The notes: generated by a model not told the origin, from the sequence alone. A stretch of 32,132 bases of DNA from Ignavibacteria bacterium (GCA_014879675.1 JACSRQ010000159.1:1-32132), one strand, 5' to 3'; numbered from the stretch's first letter, positions 14,042-24,456 are shown. Translations and numbers: made by a program.

Positions 14042-14887
14042 ATGGGAGAGCTTAAAGCAAAAGATTCCGTGCTGCTGAATTACCCGGTGGATTATGTTTA
14101 CCGCACGGTTACCGATATTGCTTCATACAGCAAATGGTGGCCGCATGAGGTAAAAAGTGAGCTGGAGTATCTTGACCCTGCAATAATAGGCACACGCATC
14201 AATGTGCAGAACGGGCCGTTTGTGAAGTGGAAATCGGTGGTGAGCGGATTCAAAACCAACAAGCTGCTCGCGATTGATTACGTTGATGGCGCCTGGATAG
14301 GCAAAACCGCATGGCGTTTCGAAGAATCCGGCGGCGGCACCATGCTTACCATGGAAATCGATATCAGCTGTAACCGCCTGTGGCTGAAGGCTGTATCAAA
14401 GGTTGTTAATCTAAGCAGGATGCACACACGGCAGATCACACGCATCTTTGCGAACCTGGGTAAACATCTTGAGCACAATTTTGATGAATACAGAAGGCAG
14501 CAAACCGGCGGCGGTATTTCTGTTTCGGGAATAGATCATCTCATACTCCGCGTTACGGATGTTAACCGCTCTGCGGCGTTTTATAAGGATGTATTCAGAG
14601 TTGAAAATATTTCTAACGGAAACGGCGAAACATCGCTCAAGTTCGGCAGCCAGAAAATATTGCTTGTTCATCACAGCGGCCCTCATGCTGTAAGCAAGGA
14701 TGAAGTGATATTCCGAATGGAGCTGAACACACCGCTTGATAAAGTAAGGGCTATCCTGAAAGAAAAAGGTATTGCCATCCTGCCGGGTCCGCTTTACGCC
14801 TCCGCGCTAAACACAAATAACGATATGTTCTTCATCAAAGATCCTGACGGATATTTGATAGCATTAAGATCAAATAACAGGGGATAG
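14042..14887 (+). CDS. SRPBCC (START/polyketide cyclase-like) domain fused to a VOC (glyoxalase/dioxygenase) domain
   Basis: The 281-residue cytoplasmic protein has two parts. Residues 1 to about 150 form an SRPBCC domain: LNYPVDYVYRTVTDIASYSKWWPHEVKSELE at the start, then GTRINVQNGPFVKWKSVVSGF, a hydrophobic cavity fold for small lipophilic ligands. Residues 160-281 form a vicinal-oxygen-chelate domain beginning SGIDHLILRVTDVNRSAAFY, with H166 as the first expected metal ligand. The strand near 224 (IFRMEL) may supply another, but the usual C-terminal glutamate of DPDG-x-x-x-E-L is A274 here (DPDGYLIAL). The VOC half may therefore bind ligand without chelating metal in the classic way. Substrate unknown. 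A 40-base gap separates it from the next gene. Confidence 0.82.
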   Translation: MGELKAKDSVLLNYPVDYVYRTVTDIASYSKWWPHEVKSELEYLDPAIIGTRINVQNGPFVKWKSVVSGFKTNKLLAIDYVDGAWIGKTAWRFEESGGGTMLTMEIDISCNRLWLKAVSKVVNLSRMHTRQITRIFANLGKHLEHNFDEYRRQQTGGGISVSGIDHLILRVTDVNRSAAFYKDVFRVENISNGNGETSLKFGSQKILLVHHSGPHAVSKDEVIFRMELNTPLDKVRAILKEKGIAILPGPLYASALNTNNDMFFIKDPDGYLIALRSNNRG

Positions 14888-14927
14888 CCCTCACCCCGTT
14901 TAATTCTCATTTATTACAGTCAAAAAA

Positions 14928-16163
14928 ATGAAAACATTATTCTTTGTGCTTTTAATTTTCTCGGCAATTCAATCTTCAATTTTCGGGCAGGATGCGGCCA
15001 CATACTCTAAACAGGGCGACTCTTTGTATTACCTGAAGGATTACGAAGCCAGCGCAAACAAATATGAGGTATCATTGCAGATCGATCCGGCAAACCCGGA
15101 TGTTGTTTACAACGCAGCATGCGTTTATTCATTACTAAACAGGCCGGATGATGCCTTTCGCAAACTTGAGATGCTGCCGGAGCTTGGATACGAAAATGTA
15201 AAATGGATCTCTGCGGATACAGATCTTGAAAAAATGCGCAGCGATAGCAGATGGAAACCGCTGATAGAAAAGCTTCAGGCTAACCTTGATAAAAGAAAAG
15301 ATATCGGCAGCATGAAAATTATCACCGCTGATATTGATAACTTCTGGATTATGTATGATGTTTATAAAACCAGCGGCAGCATAGAAGATATTTCAAAGTT
15401 GTATTTTGATAAAAGAAGCCCGGGACTTGATGCGTTTACAAAAGTTCGCAATATTAATTCCGTGGAAATGCAAAAAGTACTGAAGCTTTTTCCGAAGTAT
15501 ATTGAGTCCATCAGAAGCAACACCCTAAAACTTGAAGGCATTAAAGAAAAACTAAAGGGTTACTTCCTTAAGCTCCGGGAGATCTACCCTGATGTTTATT
15601 ACCCTGATATTTACTTCACTATTGGATGCTTCAATACCGGCGGAACAGTTTCCGGCCGCATGCTGCTGATAGGGGCAGAACTGATGTGCGCTGATGACGA
15701 CTCACCCAAAGACGAGCTGAGCAGCTGGCTGAAAGGCAATGTCGGGAATTTTGAAAATATAGAGCAGATCGTTATGCATGAATCAATTCATACACTTCAG
15801 TCAAGCAATCCGAAAACTCTTCTCGGCTCGGCAATAAGAGAAGGTGCGTGTGATTTTATTGCATCCATGGTAACGGGTAACGAGCTGGGTTCTGCGCACT
15901 ACGTTTACGGAAATAAATACGAAAAGGGACTTTGGAAAGAATTCAAAAAGGAGATGAATGGTACGGATAACTCCAGGTGGCTTTATTCCGGTGATAAATC
16001 GATCGGCAGGCCGAGCGACCTTGGATATTTTATGGGTTATAAAATTTGCGAGGCGTATTATGAAAATACAGAAGATAAAAAACAGGCCGTAAAAGATATA
16101 ATAGAAGTTCAGGATTTCGAGACATTCTTTAAGAAAAGCAGGTATGGTGAGAAATTCGATTGA
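14928..16163 (+). CDS. Exported TPR protein with a DUF2268-like zinc metalloprotease domain
   Basis: The protein has 411 residues and a signal peptide, MKTLFFVLLIFSAIQSSIFG. Residues 22-120 form TPR-like helices (QGDSLYYLKDYEASANKYEVSLQIDPANPDVVYNAACVYSLL). Residues of about 210-330 hold a metalloprotease core: VMHESIHTLQ gives HExxH at H284-E285-H288, and REGACDFIASM supplies a downstream glutamate, E305, in the gluzincin-type position. This order matches DUF2268-type predicted proteases. It should act in the periplasm; the substrate is unknown. A strong hairpin terminator lies between this gene and the convergent lipoprotein gene. Confidence 0.8.
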   Translation: MKTLFFVLLIFSAIQSSIFGQDAATYSKQGDSLYYLKDYEASANKYEVSLQIDPANPDVVYNAACVYSLLNRPDDAFRKLEMLPELGYENVKWISADTDLEKMRSDSRWKPLIEKLQANLDKRKDIGSMKIITADIDNFWIMYDVYKTSGSIEDISKLYFDKRSPGLDAFTKVRNINSVEMQKVLKLFPKYIESIRSNTLKLEGIKEKLKGYFLKLREIYPDVYYPDIYFTIGCFNTGGTVSGRMLLIGAELMCADDDSPKDELSSWLKGNVGNFENIEQIVMHESIHTLQSSNPKTLLGSAIREGACDFIASMVTGNELGSAHYVYGNKYEKGLWKEFKKEMNGTDNSRWLYSGDKSIGRPSDLGYFMGYKICEAYYENTEDKKQAVKDIIEVQDFETFFKKSRYGEKFD

Positions 16164-16187
16164 AGATAGATTTATATCCCAAAAACA

Positions 16188-16214
16188 AAAAGGAGGCCGT
16201 AGCAGCCTCCTTTT
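16188..16214. terminator. Bidirectional intrinsic terminator
   Basis: A 10-bp stem, aaaaggaggc (16188-16197) with gcctcctttt (16205-16214), has a 7-base loop. There is an A run before it and a T run within and after the right arm, so it can work for both convergent genes (14928 plus strand, 16235 minus strand). Confidence 0.85.
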
Positions 16215-16234
16215 GTTTAATGCTAAATTTTAAA

Positions 16235-17071
16235 TTACTTCAGCGGGCTATCCGGTGCAAGCAGTCCGGATATCTGATCCTTCGATAGAGTTACTTCTAT
16301 CGGACCTACAGCGTACGCGGAAATCTCATACGGGTTATAATAGAACGTTATGCTTCCTTCTTTATTTACCGTGTAATTATAATTGAACTCGATCTTATTT
16401 TCAAATAAGTCGCCTTTATCAGCAAGGTTATCACCCGGCTTTAGGTTTTTCATCTTCCGGTATTCAGCATCAATAAGCGTATTCAGCTTTTTTTCAAAGC
16501 CTGAAGCAAACAAAGCGTTAAGAGAAACCGTATCGCCGGTTTCTTTATTGATGTTTAAGTACGACATATATGTGTTCGGATGTGCGCCGCCCATGTACGA
16601 AGATATTGTTGATGCAAGCGAAACGATCTTCGGGATCTCGTTTGCCTGTATCATGGTGTACTCAAGATACCAGAACTGTGCTGATTCAGGTACTTCTTTC
16701 CTGAAAGAAACATAATCTGTCATGAACGAATCCGCTGCCGCCTGTATTGTTGTTGGGGTAGTTTCTCCCATAGTAAGTGACCAGTTAACTTCGCCCACCA
16801 GGAATTTATTGATCTTATCTTTGTTTTTCCCGGAAACCGCCTCAAGGTAATTTACCTGGAAATAAGTACATGTATCCGATGGTTTGCAATCCTTATGTGA
16901 TTTGAAAAATTTCTTCTCCGCAAATTTCAGTGTGCCGTCGTCTGTAGTTTTGCTTTCTGTGCTTTTGTTTTCGGTTGTGGTTTGTTTCGGGTCGGTGGTT
17001 GTGCTTTCATTTTTTTTGCCGCATGCTATCAGGAATACAGCAGCCAGTAATACTAACAGTATTTTGTTCAT
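16235..17071 (-). CDS. Lipoprotein with DUF4163/DUF3298 domains (RsiV-like fold)
   Basis: The protein has 278 residues. The signal sequence ends in a lipobox, FLIAC, so it should be acylated at C17. A low-complexity Thr/Lys/Glu linker (about 20-46) precedes the domain pair. DUF4163 lies at about 60-130 and DUF3298 at about 140-270, with GGAHPNTYMSYLNINKETGD and YYNPYEISAYAVGPIEVTLS as clear family signatures. Related domains occur in RsiV, an anti-sigma factor whose cleavage is triggered by lysozyme, but this protein has no anti-sigma segment and no transmembrane helix other than the signal. Ligand unknown. A possible -7 element (tatatttg, minus strand, 17114-17107) lies upstream, without a matching -33. 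Confidence 0.88.
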   Translation of the reverse strand: MNKILLVLLAAVFLIACGKKNESTTTDPKQTTTENKSTESKTTDDGTLKFAEKKFFKSHKDCKPSDTCTYFQVNYLEAVSGKNKDKINKFLVGEVNWSLTMGETTPTTIQAAADSFMTDYVSFRKEVPESAQFWYLEYTMIQANEIPKIVSLASTISSYMGGAHPNTYMSYLNINKETGDTVSLNALFASGFEKKLNTLIDAEYRKMKNLKPGDNLADKGDLFENKIEFNYNYTVNKEGSITFYYNPYEISAYAVGPIEVTLSKDQISGLLAPDSPLK

Positions 17072-17124
17072 TAATGTTTTTTAATTCTGAATTGTTTAAT
17101 AATATACAAATATAGTCAAAAATT

Positions 17125-17820
17125 TCATTCAGTGTGTTTCAGCTCGGCATATGCGGCAGAACATATCCATATAACGCCGGCACCCGAGCGCTTGAGCACT
17201 GATGCGCACTCAATAATAGTTGCGCCGGTTGTTATAACGTCATCAGCAAGTATGATCCTCTTGCCGCGGATGTCTTCGATATGTTCAGGGTCTGCATCGA
17301 ACGCGTGAAGTACGTTTTCCCGCCTTTCGGCCTTATTGAGCTTTGTTTGGGTTGATGTAAAGCGTGTACGGTTCACCGCGCCTTCGAGAATTGCCGTGCG
17401 GGTAATGGCAGAAATTCCTTCAGCGATACAGAGGCTTTGATTGAAGGTTCTTTCGCGCTGTTTGGCTTTATGCAGCGGTACAGGGATTATATAATCAAAC
17501 CCCGGTGCAGTTCCGGCTATCCGTCTGCCGATCGCTTCACCAAGCAGCCTGCCTGCGGATCTGACCTTTTGATATTTCATTGCATGCAGCAGCGGCTGGA
17601 TAGGCGTACCTTCGCGGAACCAGTAAGCGCTGATGGAATTTTCGATAATGCCTGCTTCTACAAATTCCTTTTGCCAGGGATGAGTATCCGTATATGGTTC
17701 AAGCTTTGAGCTACAGTTGCCGCAAAGGTATCTTTCGTTTTCAGATGTACTTTCTCCGCAAGAGAGGCATGTTTCAGGCAGAACAAAGTTAAGAAATCCC
17801 CGCAGTATGTGCCTTATCAT
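17125..17820 (-). CDS. comF: ComF family protein, phosphoribosyltransferase-like
   Basis: The protein has 231 residues. The N-terminal zinc-ribbon-like cluster CLSCGESTSENERYLCGNC gives four cysteines at 18, 21, 33 and 36. The C-terminal half is a type I phosphoribosyltransferase fold, with ILADDVITTGAT (D193-D194) as the PRPP-binding loop. FDYIIPVPLHKAKQRERTFNQS and RFTSTQTKLNKAERRENV are typical of ComF/GntX proteins. In naturally competent bacteria ComF helps import single-stranded DNA; elsewhere the role is unclear. The gene is divergent from rnhB, with 167 bases between them. Confidence 0.92.
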   Translation of the reverse strand: MIRHILRGFLNFVLPETCLSCGESTSENERYLCGNCSSKLEPYTDTHPWQKEFVEAGIIENSISAYWFREGTPIQPLLHAMKYQKVRSAGRLLGEAIGRRIAGTAPGFDYIIPVPLHKAKQRERTFNQSLCIAEGISAITRTAILEGAVNRTRFTSTQTKLNKAERRENVLHAFDADPEHIEDIRGKRIILADDVITTGATIIECASVLKRSGAGVIWICSAAYAELKHTE

Positions 17821-17987
17821 GAGAAATATTTTAAGGTTAATATGAACATTAAGTTGCCATTGAAAAAGATAAATTCCCTGAAAAATACGTTATTAAGATA
17901 ACTTTTTGAATTTTAAATTCAAAGTAAAAATGGTAAATTTTTCTTTTACAGCAAAAATCTGCATTATCCGCCGGCAAACTGAGAAAA

Positions 17988-18632
17988 ATGGCAAAAGATC
18001 CGTCTGAAAGAACCCGGGGTATTATAGAGTACGATAGCAGGATCCGCCTGGAAACCGGCCGTCTTGTCTGCGGACTCGATGAGGCTGGCCGTGGTCCGCT
18101 TGCCGGGCCGGTTGTGGCTGCCGCAGTAATTTTCAGTGACGATGTATATATAGAAGGCGTGTATGATTCCAAAAAAATTACCCGCAAACACAGGGAAGAA
18201 CTTTTTGAGGAGATAACCTCTTCGGCGCTTTGCTGGGGGATCGGGATAGTTGATAATCTGAAGATAGATGAGCTGAATATTCTGAACGCCACCAAAGCTG
18301 CAATGACCGCAGCAATTGATAAATTGACCGAACCGCCGGGGATAATTATAGCGGACGGAAATTTTTACAGTCACCCCATGGCGCAGGTGAAAAATGTGAT
18401 AAAGGCGGACGAAAAAAGTTTTTCTGTTGCGGCGGCATCAATACTTGCAAAGGTAACCCGCGACAGGATCATGTGTGAGTATGAACAGGTTTATCCCAAC
18501 TTCGCATTCTCTTCGCATAAAGGATATGGTACTGCCGCACATATGGATGAGATACTTGAGTTTGGCTATACGGATATTCACCGCCGCAGCTTTAAGCTGA
18601 AGGCGATCACCCAGCTTGAGCTGGGGCTGTAA
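17988..18632 (+). CDS. rnhB: Ribonuclease HII
   Basis: RNase HII cuts the RNA strand of RNA-DNA hybrids and removes single ribonucleotides from DNA. The 214-residue protein has LVCGLDEAGRGPLAGPVVAA with catalytic D31 and E32, IIADGNFYSHPM with a third acidic residue, and SFSVAAASILAKVTRDRIM with the last one. The C-terminal GYGTAAHMDEI and HRRSFKL blocks are intact. It opens a run of collinear plus-strand genes: yraN follows 23 bases downstream, a gene pairing common in bacteria. The ATG at 17988 was chosen because it gives the family's usual N-terminal length. Confidence 0.96.
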   Translation: MAKDPSERTRGIIEYDSRIRLETGRLVCGLDEAGRGPLAGPVVAAAVIFSDDVYIEGVYDSKKITRKHREELFEEITSSALCWGIGIVDNLKIDELNILNATKAAMTAAIDKLTEPPGIIIADGNFYSHPMAQVKNVIKADEKSFSVAAASILAKVTRDRIMCEYEQVYPNFAFSSHKGYGTAAHMDEILEFGYTDIHRRSFKLKAITQLELGL

Positions 18633-18655
18633 AATATGAAACAGCGATCGAGATC

Positions 18656-19006
18656 ATGAGGCTGGGCAAACACGGCGAAGGATTTGCGAAAAAATATTTT
18701 GAATCGTTAGGCTATGAGTTTGTATCGGAAAATTACCGGTATGAACGCGCCGAAACCGACCTGATATTTAAGGACGATGTAAAAAAGCTGCTGGTGTTTG
18801 TTGAAGTCAAAACACGCCGCAGCAAAAAATTCGGTGAGCCGGAAGAATCAATAACCGAAAAAAAGATGGAGCAGATGATAAAATCTGCCCAGGGATTTTT
18901 AATGACGCATGAGGGATATGATGACTACGAAAAGAGGTTCGATATTGCAGCAATAATGAATGAGAACGGCCGGATGAAGATTAATCATATAGAAAATGCA
19001 TTTTAA
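18656..19006 (+). CDS. yraN: YraN/UPF0102 family predicted nuclease
   Basis: The 116-residue protein matches UPF0102 in length and order: GKHGEGFAKKYFESLGYEFVSENYRYERAETDLIF, then VFVEVKTRRSKKFGEPEESIT, then RFDIAAI near the end. The E, D and E-x-K positions fit a PD-(D/E)XK nuclease fold. Its biological role is not established; in many genomes it neighbours rnhB, which suggests a link to DNA maintenance or recombination. The start is the ATG at 18656, 23 bases after rnhB. The following toxin-antitoxin-like pair starts 23 bases downstream. Confidence 0.93.
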   Translation: MRLGKHGEGFAKKYFESLGYEFVSENYRYERAETDLIFKDDVKKLLVFVEVKTRRSKKFGEPEESITEKKMEQMIKSAQGFLMTHEGYDDYEKRFDIAAIMNENGRMKINHIENAF

Positions 19007-19029
19007 GTTATTCTGTAAACTCTAAAATC

Positions 19030-19513
<484 letters not shown>

Positions 19514-19516
19514 AAT

Positions 19517-20236
19517 ATGCTTGATAGAGTAAACATAAAAAACGTTCTGGTGCTTGATATTGAAACTGTACCACAGTATGCAAGTTATGACGAAGTGCCG
19601 GATAGGTGGAAAGAGCTGTGGAAGAAAAAAATGCAGCGCGAGCTGAAAGAAGGGCTTACCCCCGACGGTTTATACCAGCGTGCAGGCATTTATGCAGAGT
19701 TTGGAAAGATCATCTGCATATGCGCGGGATATTTTTTTGAGAACGGAACAGGGCTGCAGTTCAAAGTAAAAGCATTCTACGGCGATGACGAAAAAGCGCT
19801 GCTGCAGGATTTTTCCGAAACACTGAACAAAAGCTTCAGCTCTGATGAACATATGCTGTGCGGGCATAACAGCAAAGAGTTCGATTTTCCTTATATTGCC
19901 CGCCGCTGCCTCATTAACGGGCTGCCGATACCATACCTGCTTGATAATGCGGGCAAAAAACCTTGGGAAGTGCAGCTTCTGGATACTATGGATATGTGGA
20001 AGTTCGGCGATTACAAAAATTTTACCTCGCTGAACCTGCTGGCAGCCTTGTTCGGAATTGAATCACCCAAAGATGATATTGATGGCAGCCAGGTATGGAG
20101 CACATACTGGATCGATAAAGATCTTGAGCGGATAAAGACCTACTGCATGAAGGATGTTGTAACTGATGCGCAATTGCTGCTTAAGTTCAAAGGCATGGAA
20201 TTACTGAAACCTGAAAACATAAGTTTTACAAATTAA
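19517..20236 (+). CDS. Predicted 3'-5' exonuclease related to the PolB exonuclease domain (DNA_pol_B_exo2)
   Basis: The protein has 239 residues and no polymerase domain. Motif Exo I is VLDIETVPQ with D14 and E16, Exo II is CGHNSKEFDFPYIARR, and Exo III is YCMKDVVTDAQLLLKF with Y and D, making it a DEDDy-type nuclease. GLPIPYLLD and LDTMDMWKFGDYKNFTSLNLLAALFGI match the family. It may proofread or trim DNA ends, but its precise role is unknown. It ends with TAA at 20234-20236; the next gene starts with TTG 6 bases later in the same frame. Confidence 0.9.
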   Translation: MLDRVNIKNVLVLDIETVPQYASYDEVPDRWKELWKKKMQRELKEGLTPDGLYQRAGIYAEFGKIICICAGYFFENGTGLQFKVKAFYGDDEKALLQDFSETLNKSFSSDEHMLCGHNSKEFDFPYIARRCLINGLPIPYLLDNAGKKPWEVQLLDTMDMWKFGDYKNFTSLNLLAALFGIESPKDDIDGSQVWSTYWIDKDLERIKTYCMKDVVTDAQLLLKFKGMELLKPENISFTN

Positions 20237-20242
20237 GATAAG

Positions 20243-22159
20243 TTGTTAGAGACAATTGGAAATATAAATCAAGATTTTAATAAAGACGAAAAAAAAGTCT
20301 TCGAAACATTACTTGAGACTTTAAAGAACAAATGTAATGGGTTAATTTATCCCAAATATCATTTAATGTATCGAAATGATAGGGATTGCGAAATCCTTTT
20401 ATTTATAGAACCGAAGAATAATTCAGTGTTTGAATTTGGCGAAAAGAAAGCTTATAATTTAATGATTTTAATTGAAGTTAAGGGTCATTCTGATTTTAGG
20501 TTAACGCAGAACAATGAAATAATAGTCAAGTATACAGATGGCGAAAAAAACGCACTTGATCAAGTTAGCATTAGCCAAAAAAAACTCAATAGTTACGTAA
20601 AATCAAACCTTAAGAGTAACACATGGATATATAAATTCGTTGCATTTCCCAATATTAAAATAAACGAAAACCACCCTCAGTTAAAAAATGCTTATGAAAA
20701 TGCTCACATAAATAAATTCTTATTGCTGTTTGAAGAATTAACACTGGAAAACATATTGGGAAAGTGTATTATGCAAAGATATGCTATAGGGAACGAGGTA
20801 TCTTGGTTTACAAGTCATGTAAATGTAAATGATTTTAAAGATAATTTTAAGAACTTCAAAGTTTTATTAAGCGGACTGGAAAAACCGATAGAATTGGGTT
20901 TATTTGATAGAAAAAGAGTGGAGAATATTGCAAACAATAGAATTAAGATAGAAGAATATTTAAGATTAATTGACAACAGTAATTTATTGATAACAGGTAA
21001 GGCTGGTTCTGGCAAAACGATTGGTTTGATTAAATTAGCAATTCGTTTACTATCGAGTAATAAAAAAGTTTTAATTTTAACTTACAATACTGCTTTAGCG
21101 ACTGATATTTATAGAATGGTGGTTTATTATTTTGAGAATTTTAATAAGAATTTTTTTCAAGACAACGACATAAAAAAGCTTTTCAAAATCATTAATATTG
21201 ACCAATTAGTATGGGATAGTTACGATTTAGCAAAATCATGGATTAATGCAAAAATGCCCGAGGGCTCCTATAATGTAAAATACAACCATATAATGAAATC
21301 TCTTGCAGAATTCATCAACCAAATGGGGAAAAAAGAGGCAAGATATATTTTAGACTTTGATTACAATTATATATTTATGGATGAAGCACAGGATTTAGAT
21401 GATGATGCCGTTAAGGCTTTATTAAACTTAAATGATAATTCAGCTAGAATAGTTTGCATAGATAGTCCAGACCAAAGCCTAAAAAATCGAAGACCTAGTA
21501 TAATTGATGACAAGAAGGATTTTATCGAAAGGACAAGGAGTGTTAATTACAGAAACTTCAAAAAAATTCAGAAGTTTTCAAATAAAATTAATAGAAGTCT
21601 TTTAAATAAATTAAAAGGGCTAGATTCTTCTGATTATCTTGATGACGAAATGGAAAGTGAGCTAGGTGACGGAACTGTTGAAATATTACAAGACGATAAA
21701 CTTTTTGAAAACGAAAATCTACTCAAAATCATAAACGAAGCGGAGAAAAAAGGTGGAGATAAATGGTCAATATTAATTATGCAGAGCAAATCGGATCCTG
21801 ATAAGAATAAACTTTTTGAATATTTAAAAACAAATAATATAGATTTTTGGGATGGCCATGATGATGATATTAGAAAAGATTTTAAGAGTTTTCCGAATAA
21901 AGTCAGAATAATTGATTATGAATCTTGCAGAGGTTTAGAGGGCTGGACTGTGATATTAAGAAACGCAGATATAGCTCTTAATTATTCATATTTAACTGTT
22001 GCGCCAAATGAGGGTTTTATCGATGAACAGACAAAAAGAGAACGCTCTAAAAGATTATTATATGTAGCTTCTTCTCGTGCAATAGAGAAGCTTTATATAA
22101 CATACGCAAATGAAAAACTACTCGCGACTGCTTTAAAAGAGTTAAGTAAAAATCTATAA
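20243..22159 (+). CDS. NERD-like nuclease fused to a UvrD/SF1 helicase; possible defence or repair enzyme
   Basis: The 638-residue protein has two parts. Residues of about 15-125 resemble a NERD/PD-(D/E)XK domain: [13 protein letters not shown], then [10 protein letters not shown] with E78 and K80, then [10 protein letters not shown] with a conserved-looking Gln. From residue 245 it is a superfamily I helicase: Walker A GKAGSGKT at 252-259, DEAQD at 380-384, IDSPDQSL at about 406, RSVNYRNF at about 432, RGLEGW, and [13 protein letters not shown] near the C-terminus. It should use ATP to unwind or translocate on DNA or RNA. The gene is clearly more AT-rich than its neighbours, so it is probably acquired. 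It starts with TTG, in the same frame as and just beyond the previous stop. Nuclease-helicase fusions include known phage-defence proteins, so defence is possible but unproven. Confidence 0.85.
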   Translation: MLETIGNINQDFNKDEKKVFETLLETLKNKCNGLIYPKYHLMYRNDRDCEILLFIEPKNNSVFEFGEKKAYNLMILIEVKGHSDFRLTQNNEIIVKYTDGEKNALDQVSISQKKLNSYVKSNLKSNTWIYKFVAFPNIKINENHPQLKNAYENAHINKFLLLFEELTLENILGKCIMQRYAIGNEVSWFTSHVNVNDFKDNFKNFKVLLSGLEKPIELGLFDRKRVENIANNRIKIEEYLRLIDNSNLLITGKAGSGKTIGLIKLAIRLLSSNKKVLILTYNTALATDIYRMVVYYFENFNKNFFQDNDIKKLFKIINIDQLVWDSYDLAKSWINAKMPEGSYNVKYNHIMKSLAEFINQMGKKEARYILDFDYNYIFMDEAQDLDDDAVKALLNLNDNSARIVCIDSPDQSLKNRRPSIIDDKKDFIERTRSVNYRNFKKIQKFSNKINRSLLNKLKGLDSSDYLDDEMESELGDGTVEILQDDKLFENENLLKIINEAEKKGGDKWSILIMQSKSDPDKNKLFEYLKTNNIDFWDGHDDDIRKDFKSFPNKVRIIDYESCRGLEGWTVILRNADIALNYSYLTVAPNEGFIDEQTKRERSKRLLYVASSRAIEKLYITYANEKLLATALKELSKNL

Positions 22160-22165
22160 TTAATA

Positions 22166-22191
22166 ATATTGGATTCCCGCCTCCGCGGGAA
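22166..22191. repeat. TGGAT-hairpin element upstream of aconitase
   Basis: The stem ttcccgc (22174-22180) pairs with gcgggaa (22185-22191) around a ctcc loop. It is preceded by ttgga. It ends 12 bases before the aconitase ATG, with gaggaa between. It is one of three related elements in the window (24538-24561 and 27917-27940) and belongs to a widely seen GGAT-tcCCG-type repeat. Confidence 0.75.
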
Positions 22192-22203
22192 CGAGGAAAA
22201 GAA

Positions 22204-24456
22204 ATGTTTGATCTTGATCTAATCAAAAAAGTTTATTCAGAATTTAAAGGAAAAGTGCTGGCCGCAAAAAAGATACTCAACAGGCCAATGACCTACGCCG
22301 AGAAAATTCTTTATACGCACCTGTGGAATGACCCTGCTTCGTTCTACACCGGCGGCAAGGATTTTGTTGAGTTTGCGCCCGATAGGGTTGCGATGCAGGA
22401 CGCAACGGCGCAAATGGCGCTGCTGCAGTTTATGTCCGCGGGCATTCCCAGGGTTGCGGTTCCTTCTACTGTACACTGCGATCACCTTATACAGGCTGAA
22501 GTTGGCTCGGTTAAAGACCTGCTTAAGGCGGAAGATGAAAACAAAGAAGTTTATGATTTCCTTGAAAGCGTTTCCAATAAATACGGCATCGGTTTCTGGA
22601 GGCCCGGTGCGGGAATAATACACCAGGTGGTGCTTGAAAATTATGCGTTCCCGGGCGGAATGATGATAGGAACTGATTCACACACACCAAACGCAGGCGG
22701 ACTCGGAATGATCGCTATCGGCGTTGGCGGCGCAGACGCCGTGGATGTTATGGCGGGTATGCCCTGGGAGCTGAAATTCCCCAAGCTGATCGGGGTGAAG
22801 TTAACCGGTAAGCTAAGCGGGTGGACCTCTCCTAAAGACGTTATACTTAAAGTTGCAGGCATACTCACAGTAAAGGGCGGAACCGGCGCGATTGTAGAAT
22901 ACTTTGGCGAAGGCGCAGATACAATTTCATGCACAGGCAAAGGAACCATCTGCAACATGGGCGCTGAGATCGGGGCAACAACATCGCTCTTTCCATACGA
23001 CAGGAAGATGTATGATTACCTTGCCGCAACCGAAAGGGAAGAAATTGGAAAGCTTGCAAACGATATCGCGGAATACCTTAGGCCGGATGAAGGCAGCGAA
23101 CAGTATTATGACCAGGTTATAGAGATTAATCTGAGCGAGCTTGAACCGCATATAAACGGTCCGTTCACACCTGATCTTGCATGGCCGATCTCTGTATTCA
23201 AACAGGCGGTTAAAGATAAGGAATACCCCGAAGAGCTGAAAGTTGCGCTTATCGGAAGCTGCACAAACTCTTCGTATGAAGATATGGAACGCTCGGCTTC
23301 GGTAGCAAAGCAGGCACTTGAAATGGGGCTTAAGGTTAAATCAGAATTTACAATTACACCAGGCTCGGAGCAGATACGCGCAACAATAGAGCGCGATGGC
23401 CAGCTTGAGATATTCGAAAAGGTCGGCGGTCTGGTTCTTGCAAACGCATGCGGTCCCTGTATTGGACAGTGGAAACGCCATGATGTTAAGGAGGGCGAGA
23501 AGAATTCTATAATAACATCATATAACAGGAATTTTTCAAAACGTAATGACGGGAATCCCGCGACAAATGCATTTGTTGCCTCGCCTGAAATAGTGACAGC
23601 GCTGGCATTTGCAGGCAAGCTTACGTTTAACCCGTTAACCGATACCTTAACAAATTCGGAAGGCAAGGAAGTTAAGCTTGCCGAGCCGAAAGGCGAAGAG
23701 CTTCCTAAGAACGGTTATTTAAAGGGAGTGAACGGTTATGTTGCTCCCGCAGAAGACGGCTCGAGGATAACGGTTGAAATAAATCCCGAGAGCAAACGCC
23801 TTCAGCGGCTGTTCCCCTTTGTGCATCCCAATTACGCTGTTGATTTCAGCAGCATGCGCCTTCTGCTAAAGGCAAAGGGCAAATGTACCACGGATCATAT
23901 TTCAATGGCAGGCCCGTGGCTCAGGTTCCGCGGACACATTGATAATATTTCAAACAACATGTTCATTGGCGCTCTGAACTGGTTCAACGATAAAACCAAT
24001 TATGTTAAAAATCTGGTGACCGGCGTTTATGACGAGGTTCCAAACGTAGCAAGATACTATAAGGCTAACGGCATCCCCTGGGTTGTGATTGGCGAAGAAA
24101 ATTACGGCGAAGGCTCATCACGCGAACATGCGGCAATGGAGCCAAGGCATTTGGGCGGCAAGGCTATTATTGTAAAATCATTTGCCCGCATACATGAAAC
24201 CAACCTGAAAAAACAGGGCATGCTGCCATTGACGTTCGAAGATCCGGCAGATTATGATAAAGTACGCGAAGATGATATGATAGATCTTGATGTGAAAGAA
24301 ATTGCTCCGGGCAGCCAGGTTAAAATGACCCTGAAACATGCAGATGGCACAACTGATGAGATAATGCTGAACCATACTATGAACCAGCAGCAGATCGATT
24401 GGTTCAAAGTAGGCAGCGCGTTGAACCTGATGGCGAAGAAAGCAGTTAACAGTTAA
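22204..24456 (+). CDS. Aconitate hydratase (mitochondrial-type)
   Basis: Aconitase isomerises citrate and isocitrate in the TCA cycle. The 750-residue protein matches the mitochondrial-type family in length. The [4Fe-4S] ligands are Cys353 in SCTNSS and Cys416 and Cys419 in [28 protein letters not shown] (about 160-180) and [36 protein letters not shown] near residue 640-670 are intact active-site segments. The protein ends AVNS, whose codons are part of a 7-bp repeat that runs past the stop codon. The gene has its own spacing and a hairpin element directly upstream; the only near neighbour, the helicase, looks acquired and unrelated. Confidence 0.97.
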   Translation: MFDLDLIKKVYSEFKGKVLAAKKILNRPMTYAEKILYTHLWNDPASFYTGGKDFVEFAPDRVAMQDATAQMALLQFMSAGIPRVAVPSTVHCDHLIQAEVGSVKDLLKAEDENKEVYDFLESVSNKYGIGFWRPGAGIIHQVVLENYAFPGGMMIGTDSHTPNAGGLGMIAIGVGGADAVDVMAGMPWELKFPKLIGVKLTGKLSGWTSPKDVILKVAGILTVKGGTGAIVEYFGEGADTISCTGKGTICNMGAEIGATTSLFPYDRKMYDYLAATEREEIGKLANDIAEYLRPDEGSEQYYDQVIEINLSELEPHINGPFTPDLAWPISVFKQAVKDKEYPEELKVALIGSCTNSSYEDMERSASVAKQALEMGLKVKSEFTITPGSEQIRATIERDGQLEIFEKVGGLVLANACGPCIGQWKRHDVKEGEKNSIITSYNRNFSKRNDGNPATNAFVASPEIVTALAFAGKLTFNPLTDTLTNSEGKEVKLAEPKGEELPKNGYLKGVNGYVAPAEDGSRITVEINPESKRLQRLFPFVHPNYAVDFSSMRLLLKAKGKCTTDHISMAGPWLRFRGHIDNISNNMFIGALNWFNDKTNYVKNLVTGVYDEVPNVARYYKANGIPWVVIGEENYGEGSSREHAAMEPRHLGGKAIIVKSFARIHETNLKKQGMLPLTFEDPADYDKVREDDMIDLDVKEIAPGSQVKMTLKHADGTTDEIMLNHTMNQQQIDWFKVGSALNLMAKKAVNS

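Noticed and set aside
22641-23666. Long minus-strand ORFs opposite aconitase
   Set aside because: They are antisense shadows of a strongly conserved enzyme gene, with no motif of their own.
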